Below are positions 15,901 through 30,016 of a DNA stretch of 64,000 nucleotides, piece after piece. A program made the translations under genes and the position numbers. Each line of letters begins with the position of its first letter. Position 1 is the stretch's first letter. The stretch spans positions 2,346,501 to 2,410,500 of the forward strand of contig CM070877.1 in NCBI GenBank assembly GCA_036365515.1, read 5' to 3'. The DNA is from Torymus aiolomorphi (Eukaryota > Arthropoda > Insecta > Hymenoptera > Torymidae). Below the pieces are notes generated by a model that was given only the letters and a program-made list of their open reading frames with translations, was not told the origin of the DNA and searched no databases.

Positions 15901-17336
15901 AACCTCCTCGCATTTATAAAACAAAGGAATATCGTAAAAAAGCGCCGGGGTAACGGGGAACTCGATAAATACGACGCGTAACGGTCGAGACATTCTCGTC
16001 ACGAACAGGCCATTAAAAGAAATTAGATACTAATAGAAAGTTACAGACGACGCTGGCAGCAACGCGCGCGCCCAACTCGGAAAAAAATAATTTCCAAGCC
16101 CCCCTCCGCGCGGTATAATTCCGCGCGCTCCAACTTCGCGCCGAAACTAGAACAAAAGTTAGTTATCAAACACGTGTAAATCATCATAACACAAATATAC
16201 CCTTGAAAAGAGAAAGAGAGAGTGAGCTCGTGGGAGTATAAACCTAAATCTCGGGTCTTAATCTCCGCGTGTTCTCTCTCTCTCTCTCCTCTCTCGCAAA
16301 AATAACCGAAACGTCCTTTTTACGTATTATCGCGCTCCTCTCTTTCTCTCTCTAGCCCCTGCTAACAGTAACTCAGAGACGAGGCGGGGAGGTGGGAGGT
16401 GGGGGGTGAGGGGATGGAAACAATTTTCAAAATGAAATCCAACAAATTTGGCACGAAAGCCAAGGCACATGGGAGAGAGAGCGGGCGAGAGGGGCATAAA
16501 ATTCGCGCGGGGGGAGGGAGGCGGGAGAAGAGGGTGAAGATTGCCTCGTAACTCGCCGTGGCTTTACACTCTGCCTCCCTCCCCCCTCCGTCAAAGCGAG
16601 ACGGAGAAAGAGAGGGAAATGGAGAGATAGTCTAGGCGACTACGTGCGCATGTATGTGTGTACGTATATAGGTAGAGGGAGCTAAAAGTAGTCATCAAAC
16701 GCGTAAGGAGACCACGTCACGTAAGCGCAGTTTCGCGCGATCGAGTTACCCCGCCGTGTGTGTCGACTTTTTTGGGCGGGAAGAAGCCGCGCGTGGGGTT
16801 TTGGGGGAACGAGAGCTGGATATCTGTACACACAGGGCCGGCACAGGAGGCGTAAAGTTATATGTGCGCGCGTGGTATGATCGCGATGATGAATTCGTGT
16901 GGCGCAGCACGCTACGGCCGGCTATGAATCCTGAGTGGCATGAATTTTTTCGATGAATTGGCGCATTTGTGTATTTGAATTTCTACAGGTTTTAGGAAAC
17001 TGGCGATATATTCTTTATTTGTGTGGATTTATTTTAGAGAATCGCGATGTTTTTGGAGATTATTTGAATTGAAAGTACTTACGTTTTGGATCTGACATGT
17101 TTTGCGTTTAATGACTCATTGTAAATCAATTATGAAGTATTTATAGCTCCTTATTCGTCTGGCAATATTCAAATATCAATACATTTTTCACGCTTGCATT
17201 ATAAATGGTGGAAAGATGACTCGTGACTTTTTGATAAACTGTTAAATGTAAGCTTATTCATCGAAATTCTGTATTATATGATTAACTGTTAATGAATTTA
17301 TTTTTCAAATTCCGATAAATATATTCGCGTATAATA
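12549..17336. other. No gene recognised: GC-rich islands and AT-rich spacers
   Basis: Islands lie at about 12690-13050, 13430-13930, 14390-15080 and 15950-16960. The stretch 15090-15890 is AT-rich and empty. The 13430-13930 island shows the skew switch clearly, going from CCTCTCCCAACCC-type to GGGGTTGG-type sequence. Frames at 13925-14260 and 15626-15868 lie in AT-rich DNA and match nothing known to me. Confidence 0.6.
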
Positions 17337-17338
17337 TA

Positions 17339-18131
17339 GGGGAGACTGGGGTAAAACCGAATACTTTTTGGAAATTGTTTATTAAAAATAGATAATAAAA
17401 TAATAACAATATTTAACACTAGAATTGTTTTTAGTTTATATTCAGGTAACTGAAAATTTTTATTAGAACTTATATGTTATTAGTAATTTACGAAAGCATC
17501 CGATCTTACCCCGTACAAAAATAATTGTCGGGGTAAAACTGGATACTTTCATTATTCTTCCCAAAATGAATTTGAGAAATAATACTATGATATAAAAACG
17601 CCGTCTAATGAAGAAATCTTTTATTAATAATTATAAATTAACGTTTTTTTTTATAAAAAATCGTTGAAGCCATATTTTCTTCTGACCATCTTTGCCAGGA
17701 AGACTTTCTAATACATTTACGCATTTCTGTACCAAAAACAAATTAATTTTATATGTATAATGTATGAACAGCGCACTAGATGTCTACTATTAGTTTATTT
17801 TATCATTACATTAAAAGAAAAGGGAAAATAAGCTATCCGGTTTTATCCCAACCTAAAGTATCCGATTTTACCCCAAGGATCGAAAAAAAAAAGTAATTAT
17901 TCATTTTTTGCAATTAAAAGTGAAATTAAGAAACGGAATTACCTCTACTTATTTATTATAACATAAATAATAAAGTTATGTATACATACTGAAAGAATAT
18001 GTTGCTATACAGAATGATAATATAGAAAGATTCTCAAAGAGATACCGTAGCTGTTATATAGATCGCACTAGTAGTAACTGAGAAATTGGGAATTTCGGTT
18101 TTGCCCCAGTATCCGGTTTTATCCGTCTCCC
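17339..18131. mobile_element. MITE-like inverted-repeat element with TA target duplication (type 1)
   Basis: The left end GGGGAGACTGGGGTAAAACC and the right end, read inverted as GGGAGACGGATAAAACCGG, form imperfect terminal repeats of about 25 bp. TA flanks both ends (17337-17338 and 18132-18133), as for Tc1/mariner-type insertion. There is no coding capacity. The terminal motif recurs internally in both orientations at 17499-17514, 17529-17546, 17834-17850 and 17858-17876, giving about seven copies in all. Confidence 0.85.
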
Positions 18132-21100
18132 TAATTAATTTTATACCTTACTAATTACTTTTAATTTTACTTACAGCAAACCATACGTTGTCTCTTTGAA
18201 CGTAAGCAAATATTATGTGGAGTTCCAAATATTGTATCAGATTCAAGACAAACGTATATAAAATTTACCACAATAATAAACGAATTCGCCAACAACATCA
18301 TGATTGTAAATAAGATTTGCATTGAAATGATATCTCGTAAAATTGCAGTTTGCAGAGCTGCAAAAACGAACGATGCTCAGAGCTGCGGCGGTGACGTATA
18401 CAAATACAATATAAATGGAATTTTCCATTGGCATACTTTTCAATCATCTTATTACATGAAACATGAAAATGGATGACATTATAAACATGCCATGTTTGAA
18501 CGAACATTGTAAATATTTTCTACGAAGATTAAACTATTAAATCACATTCAATATGAATTACAATTTAATGAAAGTTACAACAATTTTATTATAAATTAAA
18601 ATAATCATTTTATTTTCGTACGTTAGTAAAATGACGTTGCAGGCATCATTAATAACAGTTTCAGATACAAACGACACAATGTTACTAATATTAGCATTTC
18701 TCCAGAGACATAATCACATGTGAACTCCGTGATGCCGGATCACGTGCAGCCCCCTAAATCCTACCTCTGCAACATCCCCGAAAAAAAGTTTACTCAATCA
18801 TACTTAAAAAGAGCCAGCCACCCAACCAACCTACCCTACATCGATATCTCCTCTCTCTCCCCCCAAAAAACAGCAAACACCGACGATCCAACTCGTCCGA
18901 CACGCGAAACTGGGAAACTTTTCTCTCTCTCCCTCTCTCTTTCCCTTAACCTCCGGCGATAACGTCTCAATGATTCGCGTCGCGCGCGCGCGACGCTTCA
19001 TTAATCACCGCCGCGGATGCACGCTCGCATTCGCGACATACGTGTGTGCGCGCGCGCGACTCCCACGGGGCTGGCAAAGTCAGGGGAGGCGGATAGAGAG
19101 AGAGAGAGAGAGAGACGATTCCGCCGCCAACTTTCGGCATTAACCTCCGCGGCGGCGCTGGTAGTCCGATCTTTCCGTCTCGCATGCCGGCAATCGCATT
19201 TTTGCCTCTCCCGCCCGCCGAAGTTAACTAATTGCCGGCGTTCGTAAAATATTGACCCAGTTGCCCGGAAACTTCGGCCGGCAAGAGGGGGGGACTAGGG
19301 GGCCTCAGTCAAATTAAACGCGTACGTGCGCGAGAACGAGCTCGGGTTCAGCCTCTAGCTCTAGCTCGTCCCCCCGTGTTTCCTACTCCTTTCGGTTGGC
19401 GGCCGGAGGAGATAGAGAGGAAGAGGAGGCGGAGGAGGGAAGAAAAGAGAGGAAAGAGATGAGGGAGATAGAGCGAGAGAGGGTTATCGTCGTTTTTTGT
19501 TATATGGATTCGACGAACGTGATCCGCCGCGAGAGGCGAAGAGGCCGAGTCCGAATTTCCAAAGTTACCCACACGCGCTTTGAGTTGGTCAACTTTCACG
19601 GGGGACTTCTTTATTTGGCATTAGAAATTTATTGATAGGATTTGGAAAACCACATGATACGTTTTATCTTTAGATTTGTTGTTTAAAATTTGTTTATTTT
19701 TTTTGTCTGCAATATACTCGAGTGAAAAATAAAAATCATTAAAATGTTCAATAATGATATAAAGGTAAGAGTGTTGATTTTAAATCGCTTATTACACTTT
19801 TCCATTTGAGCAAATAAGACCCTTAAGTTAGATAAATTTGAATGTTAATATATGGTGATTACAAAGCCAGATTAATGTAAGTTTTTGCCATATAATCCCA
19901 TCCAAATTTTAATATGTAAAGTTTTCGGCGCACCCACGGAGACGTATAAAATTTGAAATATGAAAATTATCCAGCAACTGCAATCAATCCGCGGCCCGAA
20001 ACTGGACCAAAGTAATTAAACAATTATTGATTTTCAGCTGTGAATTATGTCAACAGGAAAATCGGTGCTAATATTGCACCCATGTTCGGTGTTAGTTTTA
20101 CTACACCCCCTCTCCTCCCTCATCTATATGTTTCTCTTACTTCTTGAAGAAAATTTCAACTCGTTGGTTAAATAATTTCATGACGAATAAAAATAAAATT
20201 ATTTCTATAACCAATTTCAGACAAAAATTCAACCACGACTGTTTTATTATTAGTTTAAAAGATGATTTAACATTGTAATAGAATCCTTCCTTCAAAAGTT
20301 ATCAATTATTCAGTGCTGTCTTCAAAGATATTAGCTTTGATTCACTCGACTCATTTATTAACCATGTTTCTCGAAAATCTAATATGGAATTATTTTTTTC
20401 ATACTAATTAAAAATTCATGTGCACATCTTTCGAACCTCAAAGATATTTCAGCATTATTAGTAATAACGATGAACAGTTAATTCTGTATGACCAAAATTT
20501 TCGATCTTAACCTTATAAAATCTCGAAATATCCACAAATCTCATACCTATGCTACCCCACAGCCTAATAACTAGAAAACGACAACTGGACATTAGCCACA
20601 CCAGTCTACACCTACCTCCGACTTCGGCATTCTCATTTTGCCCCTCCTATCCCAACATCCGTTAATTCCTCTCCTTCAATAAACCCCCATATGCCTACGT
20701 ATACACACACACACACAACCACACCCACATACAGTCACTTCATGTGTGCGTGACCGTAATTTTTTATTCGCGCGAATTTGACAGCGAAGCGTAATCTCGG
20801 GGGAGCGCGTGCGGGGGCGTATAAGATCATCCTTCAAACGAACGGCTCCCGCCGGCGGGAATGTCTGTGTGTGTATGTGAGCTCCGCAGCACGAGAAAAC
20901 TCGGCTGGTCTGACCTCGTTTTTTTCTTTCTACCGTGGCACGTGTGTGTGTGTGTGTGGCTGTCGGATGTGAGAATCGCCGCCTCGGACACGCGAGAGAT
21001 GAGGGACGGAGGAGGCGGCTGCTGCTGCAGCAGCTTGGGGTTGCGAGTTTGATAACGGAGCAGTTTTAAATTTTGACGTGGGATGAGTAGATTGTTGGTA

Positions 21101-21650
21101 TTTTGTACAGATAAATCGTCTATAAGAGAATGTTTCGTATGTATAGTTGTACTGCAATGGTTGGTTATTTTTTTTCTGGTGCAAACTTTACTGGAGAGAT
21201 TGTTGGGATATAACAGATTTTTATACTCTTTTTCTGATGAATGTTTTGCGTGCGGTAAACATACGATTTTGTGCTGAATCAAGGAAGCAAAAGTCGAGGA
21301 AAGCAGTTTTATAATACGCTTGTTTTGATAATTTTTATAGCCAGAGGTTTCCTGTTGTGGCTAATTTTATTTTGCATAGTCTGCTTACTCTGATAAGAAA
21401 AAAGTGCTGGCTAAGATAAAATATGTTAATTGACGGAAAATGTTTCCTTTTATTAAAATGCATGCTACGTTGAATCTTTAAACGCAGAGCTACGCATGAT
21501 ATATGTAAACACTTAGAATTTTTCAACAAAGTCATTTTTTTGCCTGATAATGTAACCAACTCTGGGGTTTTAATTTTTTTGTTGATGGATAAAAATGGCC
21601 AGATTAATAAAAATGAAAGGTCAAAGAAAACTTTTGAAGCAGAACTTGAC

Positions 21651-22195
21651 GTCCGCGGCAATCGCGGACTTACTTTCTGTTTTTTCTTTTTTTACGCTCG
21701 ACTTTTTTCCCCGAATGTCGAGTATCGATCGGCTCCGCGAGCTTCGGAGAAGCTCGCGTCACGACCTGGTCGACGGGCCGCACCCTCTAAGCGGGGGTGG
21801 GGACCGAGCGGCCCGCGAGCGCGGCCCAAGCTGCAGCCGATCTGCACATTTCTTACGCCGCCCGGCGGCAGCCAATCAACGAGCGCCGTCGCTCGCCCCC
21901 TAACCGCACCGAGGTATTTTGTTTAATCCGAAATTTCGGAGCAACACTCGGCCTCCGCGCTCCGCCGGAGAAGGACCTCCGGGTCCTCGCCAGGCTCTCG
22001 CCTCCTCGCCAACAGCGACTGCGTCGCTATCGGCGCATGGAGTGTCCTGACCCTCGCCCAGTGCTGACGTCCGTCCGCGCAAGGGCAAAAAGGGGGTGAC
22101 ACCTCGAGCCACGCTCGGTGTCACCAAGACACTCCAGGAACACCCTGGTGAAAGTCTCGCGAGCCCGCGAAAACTACGCGATCGCGAGTCACCGC
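21651..22195. other. GC-rich block packed with perfect short hairpins
   Basis: Between AT-rich flanks, this block holds GTCCGCG/CGCGGAC (21651-21669), GCGAGCTTC-GGA-GAAGCTCGC (21737-21757), CTCCG-C-CGGAG (21960-21970), AGGACC-TCCG-GGTCCT (21972-21987), AGCGAC-TGC-GTCGCT (22014-22028), GGTGACACC...GGTGTCACC (22095-22125) and CCAGG-AACAC-CCTGG (22134-22148). Frames through it (for example 21540-21926) look like chance GC-rich read-through. A T-rich tract follows at about 22205-22265. The identity is unknown; a structured non-coding RNA or a short GC-rich transposable element would both fit. Confidence 0.6.
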
Positions 22196-25100
22196 GCCCC
22201 TCATCATTTTTTTTTACTTATGTCTTTTCTTTTTACTGTTTAATTAATTACCTTTTTTTTTGTGTAATTCACTGTTCTACCGTTCACTCGAAGTTTTATT
22301 TTTAATTTAAACATTTTTGTACATATCTTATTAATCCAGCCTAACCTACCCCCTTTCCAATTCCTCTCATGCCCTCCGCCGACGCTGAGCTTACGTCAAA
22401 CTGTATTGTCAGAAGAGATTAATGAATCCTCAGGGGAGAGTTCCTCTTAATTACGCGAAATTTCGTTTACAGTGGTAACGTTTTTTAATGAGACCTTTTT
22501 CGCGATGTAATTTCAAAAATGTATTCCGCGCTACATTCAGCGCGCTCGCGAGCGGCCGCGCCCCCGGCTTTCTGAATTATTTACCAAAAACGTAATTAAA
22601 AGCGGAATGATATTAACATTTTATACCTGTGAAAATTTACCCGTGAAAGATGAGATTTTTGAAAGTAGAGTATACAAATTAAAACAAATATGTTTCTTTA
22701 TTAAAGAACGCGAGTTAATAATGCATTGTCCTTTTCACTCTTGTTTTATGTTTTTTTTTGACATTATTTTCACAAAATATGTCAAGTACCACAAAATTAG
22801 ATTCCACCGAGTACTTTCATGCTCAAAATTAATTAAAAACATAATTAAAGATCATTTATTCACTACGTTAGCTTTTTTTTTTAAACACGGCAACCCAAAT
22901 CTGATAAAGATTTATCCAGTACATGAATGTTCAGAGAATTATTGGTTGCGGTGAAACGTTTTGCCGCTATTATTTACCCATCAAGTAGATTGAACCTAGA
23001 ATTTGATAACCCAGAAATAATTATGTTTAGAGTTTTCTTTGGCAACGAATAGCTCATCGAAATAAAAAGAAAATCATTTTATTTGCGGATATTAACAAAA
23101 CCATTTATTTTTCGCAGCATTATTACAACAAGTTTATTTCTCGTAACTTCTTCAACAACAAAACTGTTGACAGTTTTTTGGCGCTTCCACTTTTACCATC
23201 TTCAGTTTGCCAAAAATAATTCATTCCATTTTCCACTCGAGAAATAATAATAAAACATAAAAAAAAAAGGTAATTTCTCAGTGTTACTACTTTTTTTGTT
23301 ACCAAAACCAGTAACCCATTTGCACTGAGAAAACCTTACACGTAGCAAACCCGTTCCTTTCGTTCTCGAAAAAGCCCCAACACTCCAGAAATTTTCCACT
23401 CGTACACATCAACTGCTCCGCAGAAATACAAGCCGCTGCTTGCCGATTTATCGCTACCATGCCGATCTTTCGAGAAGAAGTAGAAGAAGAAAGCTTCTCG
23501 AGAGAGAGAGTCAGGCAGAGGGAGAGAGAGAGAGGCAACGGCGATAAAGTGCGCGAAAGTGGACTAAGGCGAATATGACGGGCGAGCGCGGGGAGGGAGC
23601 CAAAAAGCTCGCGCAAAAAATCCTTGGCTGTGGCCAAGACGCGTCCGCGCGCACCCCGGGAATTTTCGAAAGACTGCCAACGGAGATACGACGAAGAAGG
23701 AGGGTGGAGGAGGGGGAGAAAAAACAGAGCGGCGGTGGCCGCCCCCTTAAATCGAGCGTCCGACCGCACTCTCGCGCCATATTTTTTCGGCCGGTAGTAG
23801 CGAGGAAGAGAGAGAGAGGTGAAATATAGATACGGATGCAAGAGGAAGCGAGAGAGAGGGAGGGAGCTTTAGCTGAGCGGAAATCTTCGCCGCGGGAGCA
23901 GGGCTAGGGAGTCGGAGAGTGTAGTTGTGCGGTTGGGTTTTAGTGGTTTAGGATTTTGAAATGTGTAATTACGGGGTATGGTGCGCGTTAAAGTGGAGCG
24001 AGTGGAAGAGAAAGAGAGGGAGAGTCTTATTTTAATGAGTTTAGTTTTTGTGAAACTTTACAGGCCCCACCACTTGGCTGATGTAAGAGCTATACGTTTA
24101 GAGATATAACAATTGTAATATATTATTTACTTTATGAACTTTTTATTATTAAGAAAATAATAGTTATCAATGGATGTTCTGAATATCTAAACTTACAAGT
24201 AAACCTATGTATCTGAAATCGTTTCCGAACGCAAACAGAATGCATATATGCAACGCTAGCATCCATATGTAACGGAGATCTGTGAGAATCGCAGACACAA
24301 ACTCATAAAACGAGCTTGCAAACAAGAATCTTTCGAAGTCAATACCAAAATTAAAAAAAAAAAAAAAATTATCGAATAAACTCTCCGTATACATTATACC
24401 GCTCGAAATTTTCACCGTCTAATCTCAAACATCACTCCCGGCAAATCCACTCGGAACAGATCCAAAATCAAACTTCCCCGATCCGGCAAACTCGGAGTCG
24501 TCAACAGGGCCGAGGGTGCGGAACGCACCTCTGCTCTCGTAATTCCATCTCCGCGCCGAGAACACCATCTCTTCTACCCCTTCCACTCCTCTCACGCGAG
24601 CCGATATCGCGTAAACTTTTCTCTCCCGCGGCTCAAATTCGGGCGCGAGATTTCCGAGGAAGCCTCTCTCTCTCTCACGGATTCCGCTATCAGACCCGGA
24701 CGCGATCGTAAAAAAGACGGCGAGGAGGAGGAGGGATGTAAAAAAGATCCGCTGCTGCTGCTGCCTGGGTAAACTTCTCTGCGAAAGTTCTCGAGGGGTG
24801 TGCGGTACAGTGGTTGCAGTCCTTTTGAAAAATTGAGCCGCATAAAATATTAATCCGGCTCGTTCCTCCCTTTTTTTTTACCTCTCTCGGTCGTGCCTTG
24901 TAGTCCTCCTTCTCTCGTCGTGTGCACGGCGAACTATTCAACGGCGCCGTGTCGCGCGGTGGTAAACTATTTTGAATTTCAAATGTCGCGCGCGGTTTGT
25001 CTGTCTCTTTTTTCGCGAAATAATGCCGAAAAAAGGAGAGCTAGGATCTCGTTCCGAGGGGCGGCTGACTTATTCCCCCGGATGGAGAAAGAGAGGAAGC

Positions 25101-28100
25101 TTCGAATTTCGGGCGCGAGCACAGGTGAAATGCGATTCGGATTCGGAGAGCCGGAATCCGATGCACGACGAGATGGGGCAACGGCTTTTTTCTCCTCCCC
25201 GCGCTATCGTTTGATCGTTTTTCTATAAAATTTTATGCTTATTTAGGGGAGTTCCGAGAGGAAAGATTTTAGATCACTTATTATCGTTAATCTTCCACTC
25301 GATTTACTGAGATGGAGCAAATGCATTTGATACCATCTTTTGCTTTCCTGATCAATCTTAGGTAAAATTTATGAGGAGAGTGCGATTGCAATTTATATAA
25401 TCTTTACGAGAATTGTTGAAAAATTCTTTCAAAAATAAAATCTAATAAAACTCACTTGAAACTTTCTACAATTATGTTTTTGAGTCGATGGGTTGATTTT
25501 TGATCAAACATTAATTTTATAGAAACATGTATGATATTTCTATTGTATATACATTATTTGCAGGCAGCCAATCATTCATTCAAATTAAATATATCTAGAC
25601 AACAGCTATAATAGCCCTCTAGCCAGGCTTCAATTTTAATTAAAAAGTGTCACCTGGAAGGCAGCCGCAAACCTTACCGCCCTTCAAATCACCCAATTAT
25701 ACGACTAATAATAAAACTTCCACTCCCTCCGTCTCAGCGCCGCACCTCGCCTAATGAAAGTGGCTAAAACAATTACGTTATCTTGAACACACCGAAATTC
25801 TTGGACTCATACTCTGTCACTTAAAATTCTGCTCTCTTCCTCTCCCCTTCGCTCCGCCGATTAATTAGCTATCACAGATGAAGTTTTCATTGAACTTGCC
25901 GAAAGGCGCGCGCAATAAAGCGGTCTTAATAAAATTCCGGGGCATTAATTAAAAGGCCGGTGCGCCCCGACGCGCGAGGTGGCAAATCGCGGGCAAGTTT
26001 TCGATCTTAAGTGGGCGAAATTGAAGGAGAAAAACGAGCGCTAAGGGCCGCCCGCCCCCGCCGAGAACAGCAGCAGCGGTAGCGGTCGATTCGCCAAGTT
26101 GGTCTATGCAAATGTGGCCGGCGGGGTAGCAGCACGCGCGTGGAAGGGAGAGAGAGTTTTATTTGTCGTTTTGCGACTCTTATTCTAATTCTTTTTCGGT
26201 CCGCGGGCCAGAGCTTGTCCGCCGGCCAAGTGAGTTTTCGAAATTAAAAATTGTAATTTAATGTTATTTGCCAGCGCGGCCAAAGACGCTGGCCGTTCGT
26301 CATTGTCAGCCTGGGACTCAGTCAATCTCGTACTTTGGTAAATTGAATCTGATTGGGAGAGAGAGAGAGGCATTTGTTTTGTATAGTAAAGTGATGCTTC
26401 TCATGTCTATGAAGAAAGAATGCAGTTCGTGCGAAAGAGAATTTGATGTAACAAAGCTTGGAGAAGTTTTGTCAATAAAAATACGAGGTCATTTTATATC
26501 TGGAAGAATGTAAGAAATAATATTTCTTAGTTACAGTAATGCAATTCTTTCAATTGCTTCGAGTTATTCACTCAAGGCAATAATTTTGGAAAATTTACGT
26601 GTTCTTTTTTTTTTTTTAGCAACAATATTCTTCGTTTGATTTACATTTAATAACGTTTCTCCCGCACGTAAGTCAATTTTAAAAAATGACGTCTCTCAAA
26701 GGTTTACGATAATATTCATACGAATCACTTAATTCTAAAAATTTTAATAAGTTATGCTGAATTCTTCGTTTTTTTTTCTTAGAAATCTCATCTTTCTCTG
26801 TGTAAATTCAAGTAAGACGTAAAAAAGTTTCATTAGAGAAATTATTATATTTTGAATGCAAGATAAGGAAAAAATTTTCCGCAGAGTCATGAAATTTTTT
26901 ACAACCTACTGGGTAATAAATCAAAATTTTGAAGAATCAGACATTCTCCCGTAAGTTCTTAATAACTTTTTTGAACAAAAGTATTACGTGCATCAAACGA
27001 AATTCCACATCTAAAAATATTTGATGGTAGCAACCAGCTAATTATAGTCAAAAATACCTGCACATCATTTATAAATTCTTACTTTATTTATCTTAGCTCA
27101 GTATTCATTCCCTCAGATGTAATATCGCGCCACCACTGTACCCAAGCTCCCAAACATCTTAGGATCCACTTAACGTCAAAATCACCGCCTCAATCCTATC
27201 CTCCCCCTCGAAATAAAATAAACACTCAGGAGAGTATATAAAAACTCGAAACCCCACCTCATCTCGTCCGAAATCATACACTCTCGAAAACCTCTTCTCC
27301 GCCCTCTCCCCTCTGCCACTGGCGGCAAGTGAAAAAGTTCGGTCGCGCGACGAATACTAATTAAAGACCCGAGGCTCGGCCGAGTGAAATTAGCCGCCAG
27401 CCGCCTGCGGCGGGTCAGCCGCTTATGATAATACAGTAATATCTGCACTCTCTCTCTTTCTCCTTCGAAGCTCATTATGCGTTTAGTTCCGTAACTTCAA
27501 TTGGATTCCCGGGCTTTGTATATATATGTACCGGGCGGCTTTACCGCCGGAATTTTCCGGGCGACGCGACGCCGTGACGTCAGAGTCGGATTTGCGAGGC
27601 CGTTTTTAATTATTTTGCGCGGAGAGGCAGGCCGATGTCTACTTAAACTGCGTTTAGCTTTTCTGGCGGCTTTGTTATCCTATTTTTTTTTGCCTCGAGT
27701 CGGCGCGGCAGCCGCTTTAATATGCGATGCTTTTGAAACACGTTGCGCTTGTTGCGGCGCGCGCGGGATTGTTCATGCGGGCTAGGAGGATTAGGCGTTT
27801 GAATTTTTTATCGCTGGGATGCTCGTTGTTTTGGGGATGGTAGTGGCCTTCTCCCCGTTAATTATCATGCAAATTACTTAGAATTTTAAAATCATTGTGT
27901 AAAATGACCCATTTTATTATTTATATAGAAATAGTGATATTTCACATAGGAAATAAAATGATAAGAGTAATATGGTGTCATTAATACATTTTTTATTGTC
28001 GTATAGTATAGATAATAATTGCAATAGCAGTATGGTTATAAAAAGAAATTCATTATACTCTTATATCGTTTCGCGATTTATTATTTTACAATTATGGGTA

Positions 28101-29982
28101 AGGAGTTTTCACAGAAGTACTTCAGTAAGAGGCTTAAAGAAGTAATAAATTTTTAAGAAAGCTTTATCGATCATTGCTGTACTGAAACAGTGTTATATTT
28201 ACTAAGGAGAAATTCAAAGTTTATACTTTTAATTTAATTTATCTAAAGTAATTTTTAAAATTCAAAATTGCAACGGATGTGAATGTTTCATATTGGTACT
28301 GGACAAATTAGAAGAAAATAGATATTCTTTATCTAATTCACATAAATAAATTCACAAACATGCTCAACATAAGACATTCATACACCCTTCTGTAAAAAGC
28401 ACAAAGCAGCAATAAACCATTTTTCAAAGCACCAATAAAACGTCCCTCTCCGATTCTTTACAGGACCGCCTACCCCACGCGATACTTTATTTATCATTCC
28501 GTACAATCGCCTACACACAACCCTTTAAAAAATTCCAACGACGACCTCACCCTCCGCCGAAAAAAACACACATATCACAAAGGGGCAACGAGAATCTTCA
28601 AGGGCCCGCGTCTTCATAAATATCGGCGGAACGACGCTTCGATCCTCGGCGAGAAAATCCGAGGGGGGGCATGAATTTCCCCGGGTCTCTTTTAAATCTT
28701 CCCCGTATAATAACGGCATACGCGAGAGAAGAGAGATCCCGCCTCGTAAATAAATGGCTCGAGTCTGCGCGAATAACCTTTTCATACGCGCCACTCGTCT
28801 TACCGGCGACGGCTTTATCTACTTCCATGACTCACTTTTATAAAACGCTGATCTCGCTAACTAAATCCGCCGGGCAGTTACTAATTCACACGCGGGGTGC
28901 TATATACGTACGCTTTGGTTTCTGATTTTATGCAGCTTTTGTCTTCCGAGGGTTAAGGAAGTTGGGTTATATTGAAAGTCAAATATTTATTAGTTATTTC
29001 TGTAGGTAGATGCCATGTAGATAGTAATGATAATAATATATATTTATAAGTAATCATTGATAATGCTTTTTTGAGAGTCCACAAGTTAGTATATTGCGGG
29101 TCGAGCGAAAGGGCAAACGGCGGGTAAAATTCCCTTCTCGCAATTTCCCCGTCACGCCATCGATTAGCAAACACTTTAGTATCACCTTCGGGCAATTCTT
29201 GAGGGAAAAAGAGAGAAAAAAGGGAGCGAAGACCTAACTAAAGGAAGCCCAAACTGTTCTTTTGCTTTTGCTTGTCTTCACGAACTTGATAACGCTATAT
29301 AACCCTATACTATTTCGTTAATTAAAACGTCGACTTACGATCGTAAATTGTATCATTAATTACTGGAAATTTTCGGTTTTCGGGAGTTTACTGTATAAGT
29401 GACGTTTTTGAGGTCATAAAAAGTTTCCTTTAATTAAAAATAAAAAAAAACGTTAAATTATTGTTACACTCAACAGCTATTATACTTATTTGTAACAGTT
29501 GATCTTCAAATAAGCCAATTATTAAATATTAACCTGAACTACACCTTCGCATCAGCCACAAAGAAACAACGAGTACACCGACAATATACCCCTTAAATTT
29601 ATTATTCCCCTTCATTTCCCTCAAAGCCTGCTGAGCCGCAACGCCGCGCGCGCCCTAATCCCGGCCTCCGTAAACGTTTTCAAAACCCTCGACTCTCCCC
29701 GCATCGCATCGCCATACCACTTTTCTCTTCTCTTTCCCCAACACACATATATACGCAACAGCCCGACACTTGTCTCCTCGTCTCGCAGAAGCTGTTCAAG
29801 TCAACATCGCCCTCTATAATCCTCTTGCACAGAGAGGAGAGAAGGAGGAGGAAGGCTTAGGTGGCGGGAACAAGTCGCGTCTTGAATCCTACTCTCGCTA
29901 TCATAAAGCTCCGACCTTGAGCTCTCGCGCGTCCTTGAAACGAAAGAAGAGAGGAGCCTTGTTTAATCCTTTGATGCGCTCC

Positions 29983-29984
<2 letters not shown>

Positions 29985-30013
<29 letters not shown>
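29985..30013. repeat. Shorter (GA)n/(CT)n tracts
   Basis: This GA run represents a class found inside many GC-rich islands. Others are at about 12961-12989 (GA), 44897-44921 (CT), 54174-54205 (CT), 42134-42155 (GA), 61633-61651 (GA) and 61817-61834 (GA). They account for most Ser-Leu or Arg-Glu repeat frames. Confidence 0.9.

Positions 30014-30016
<3 letters not shown>

Noticed and set aside
22607..22954. 115-codon frame in AT-rich DNA
   Set aside because: It is Lys/Phe/Ile-rich with no family resemblance. A chance frame cannot be distinguished from a gene without expression data.
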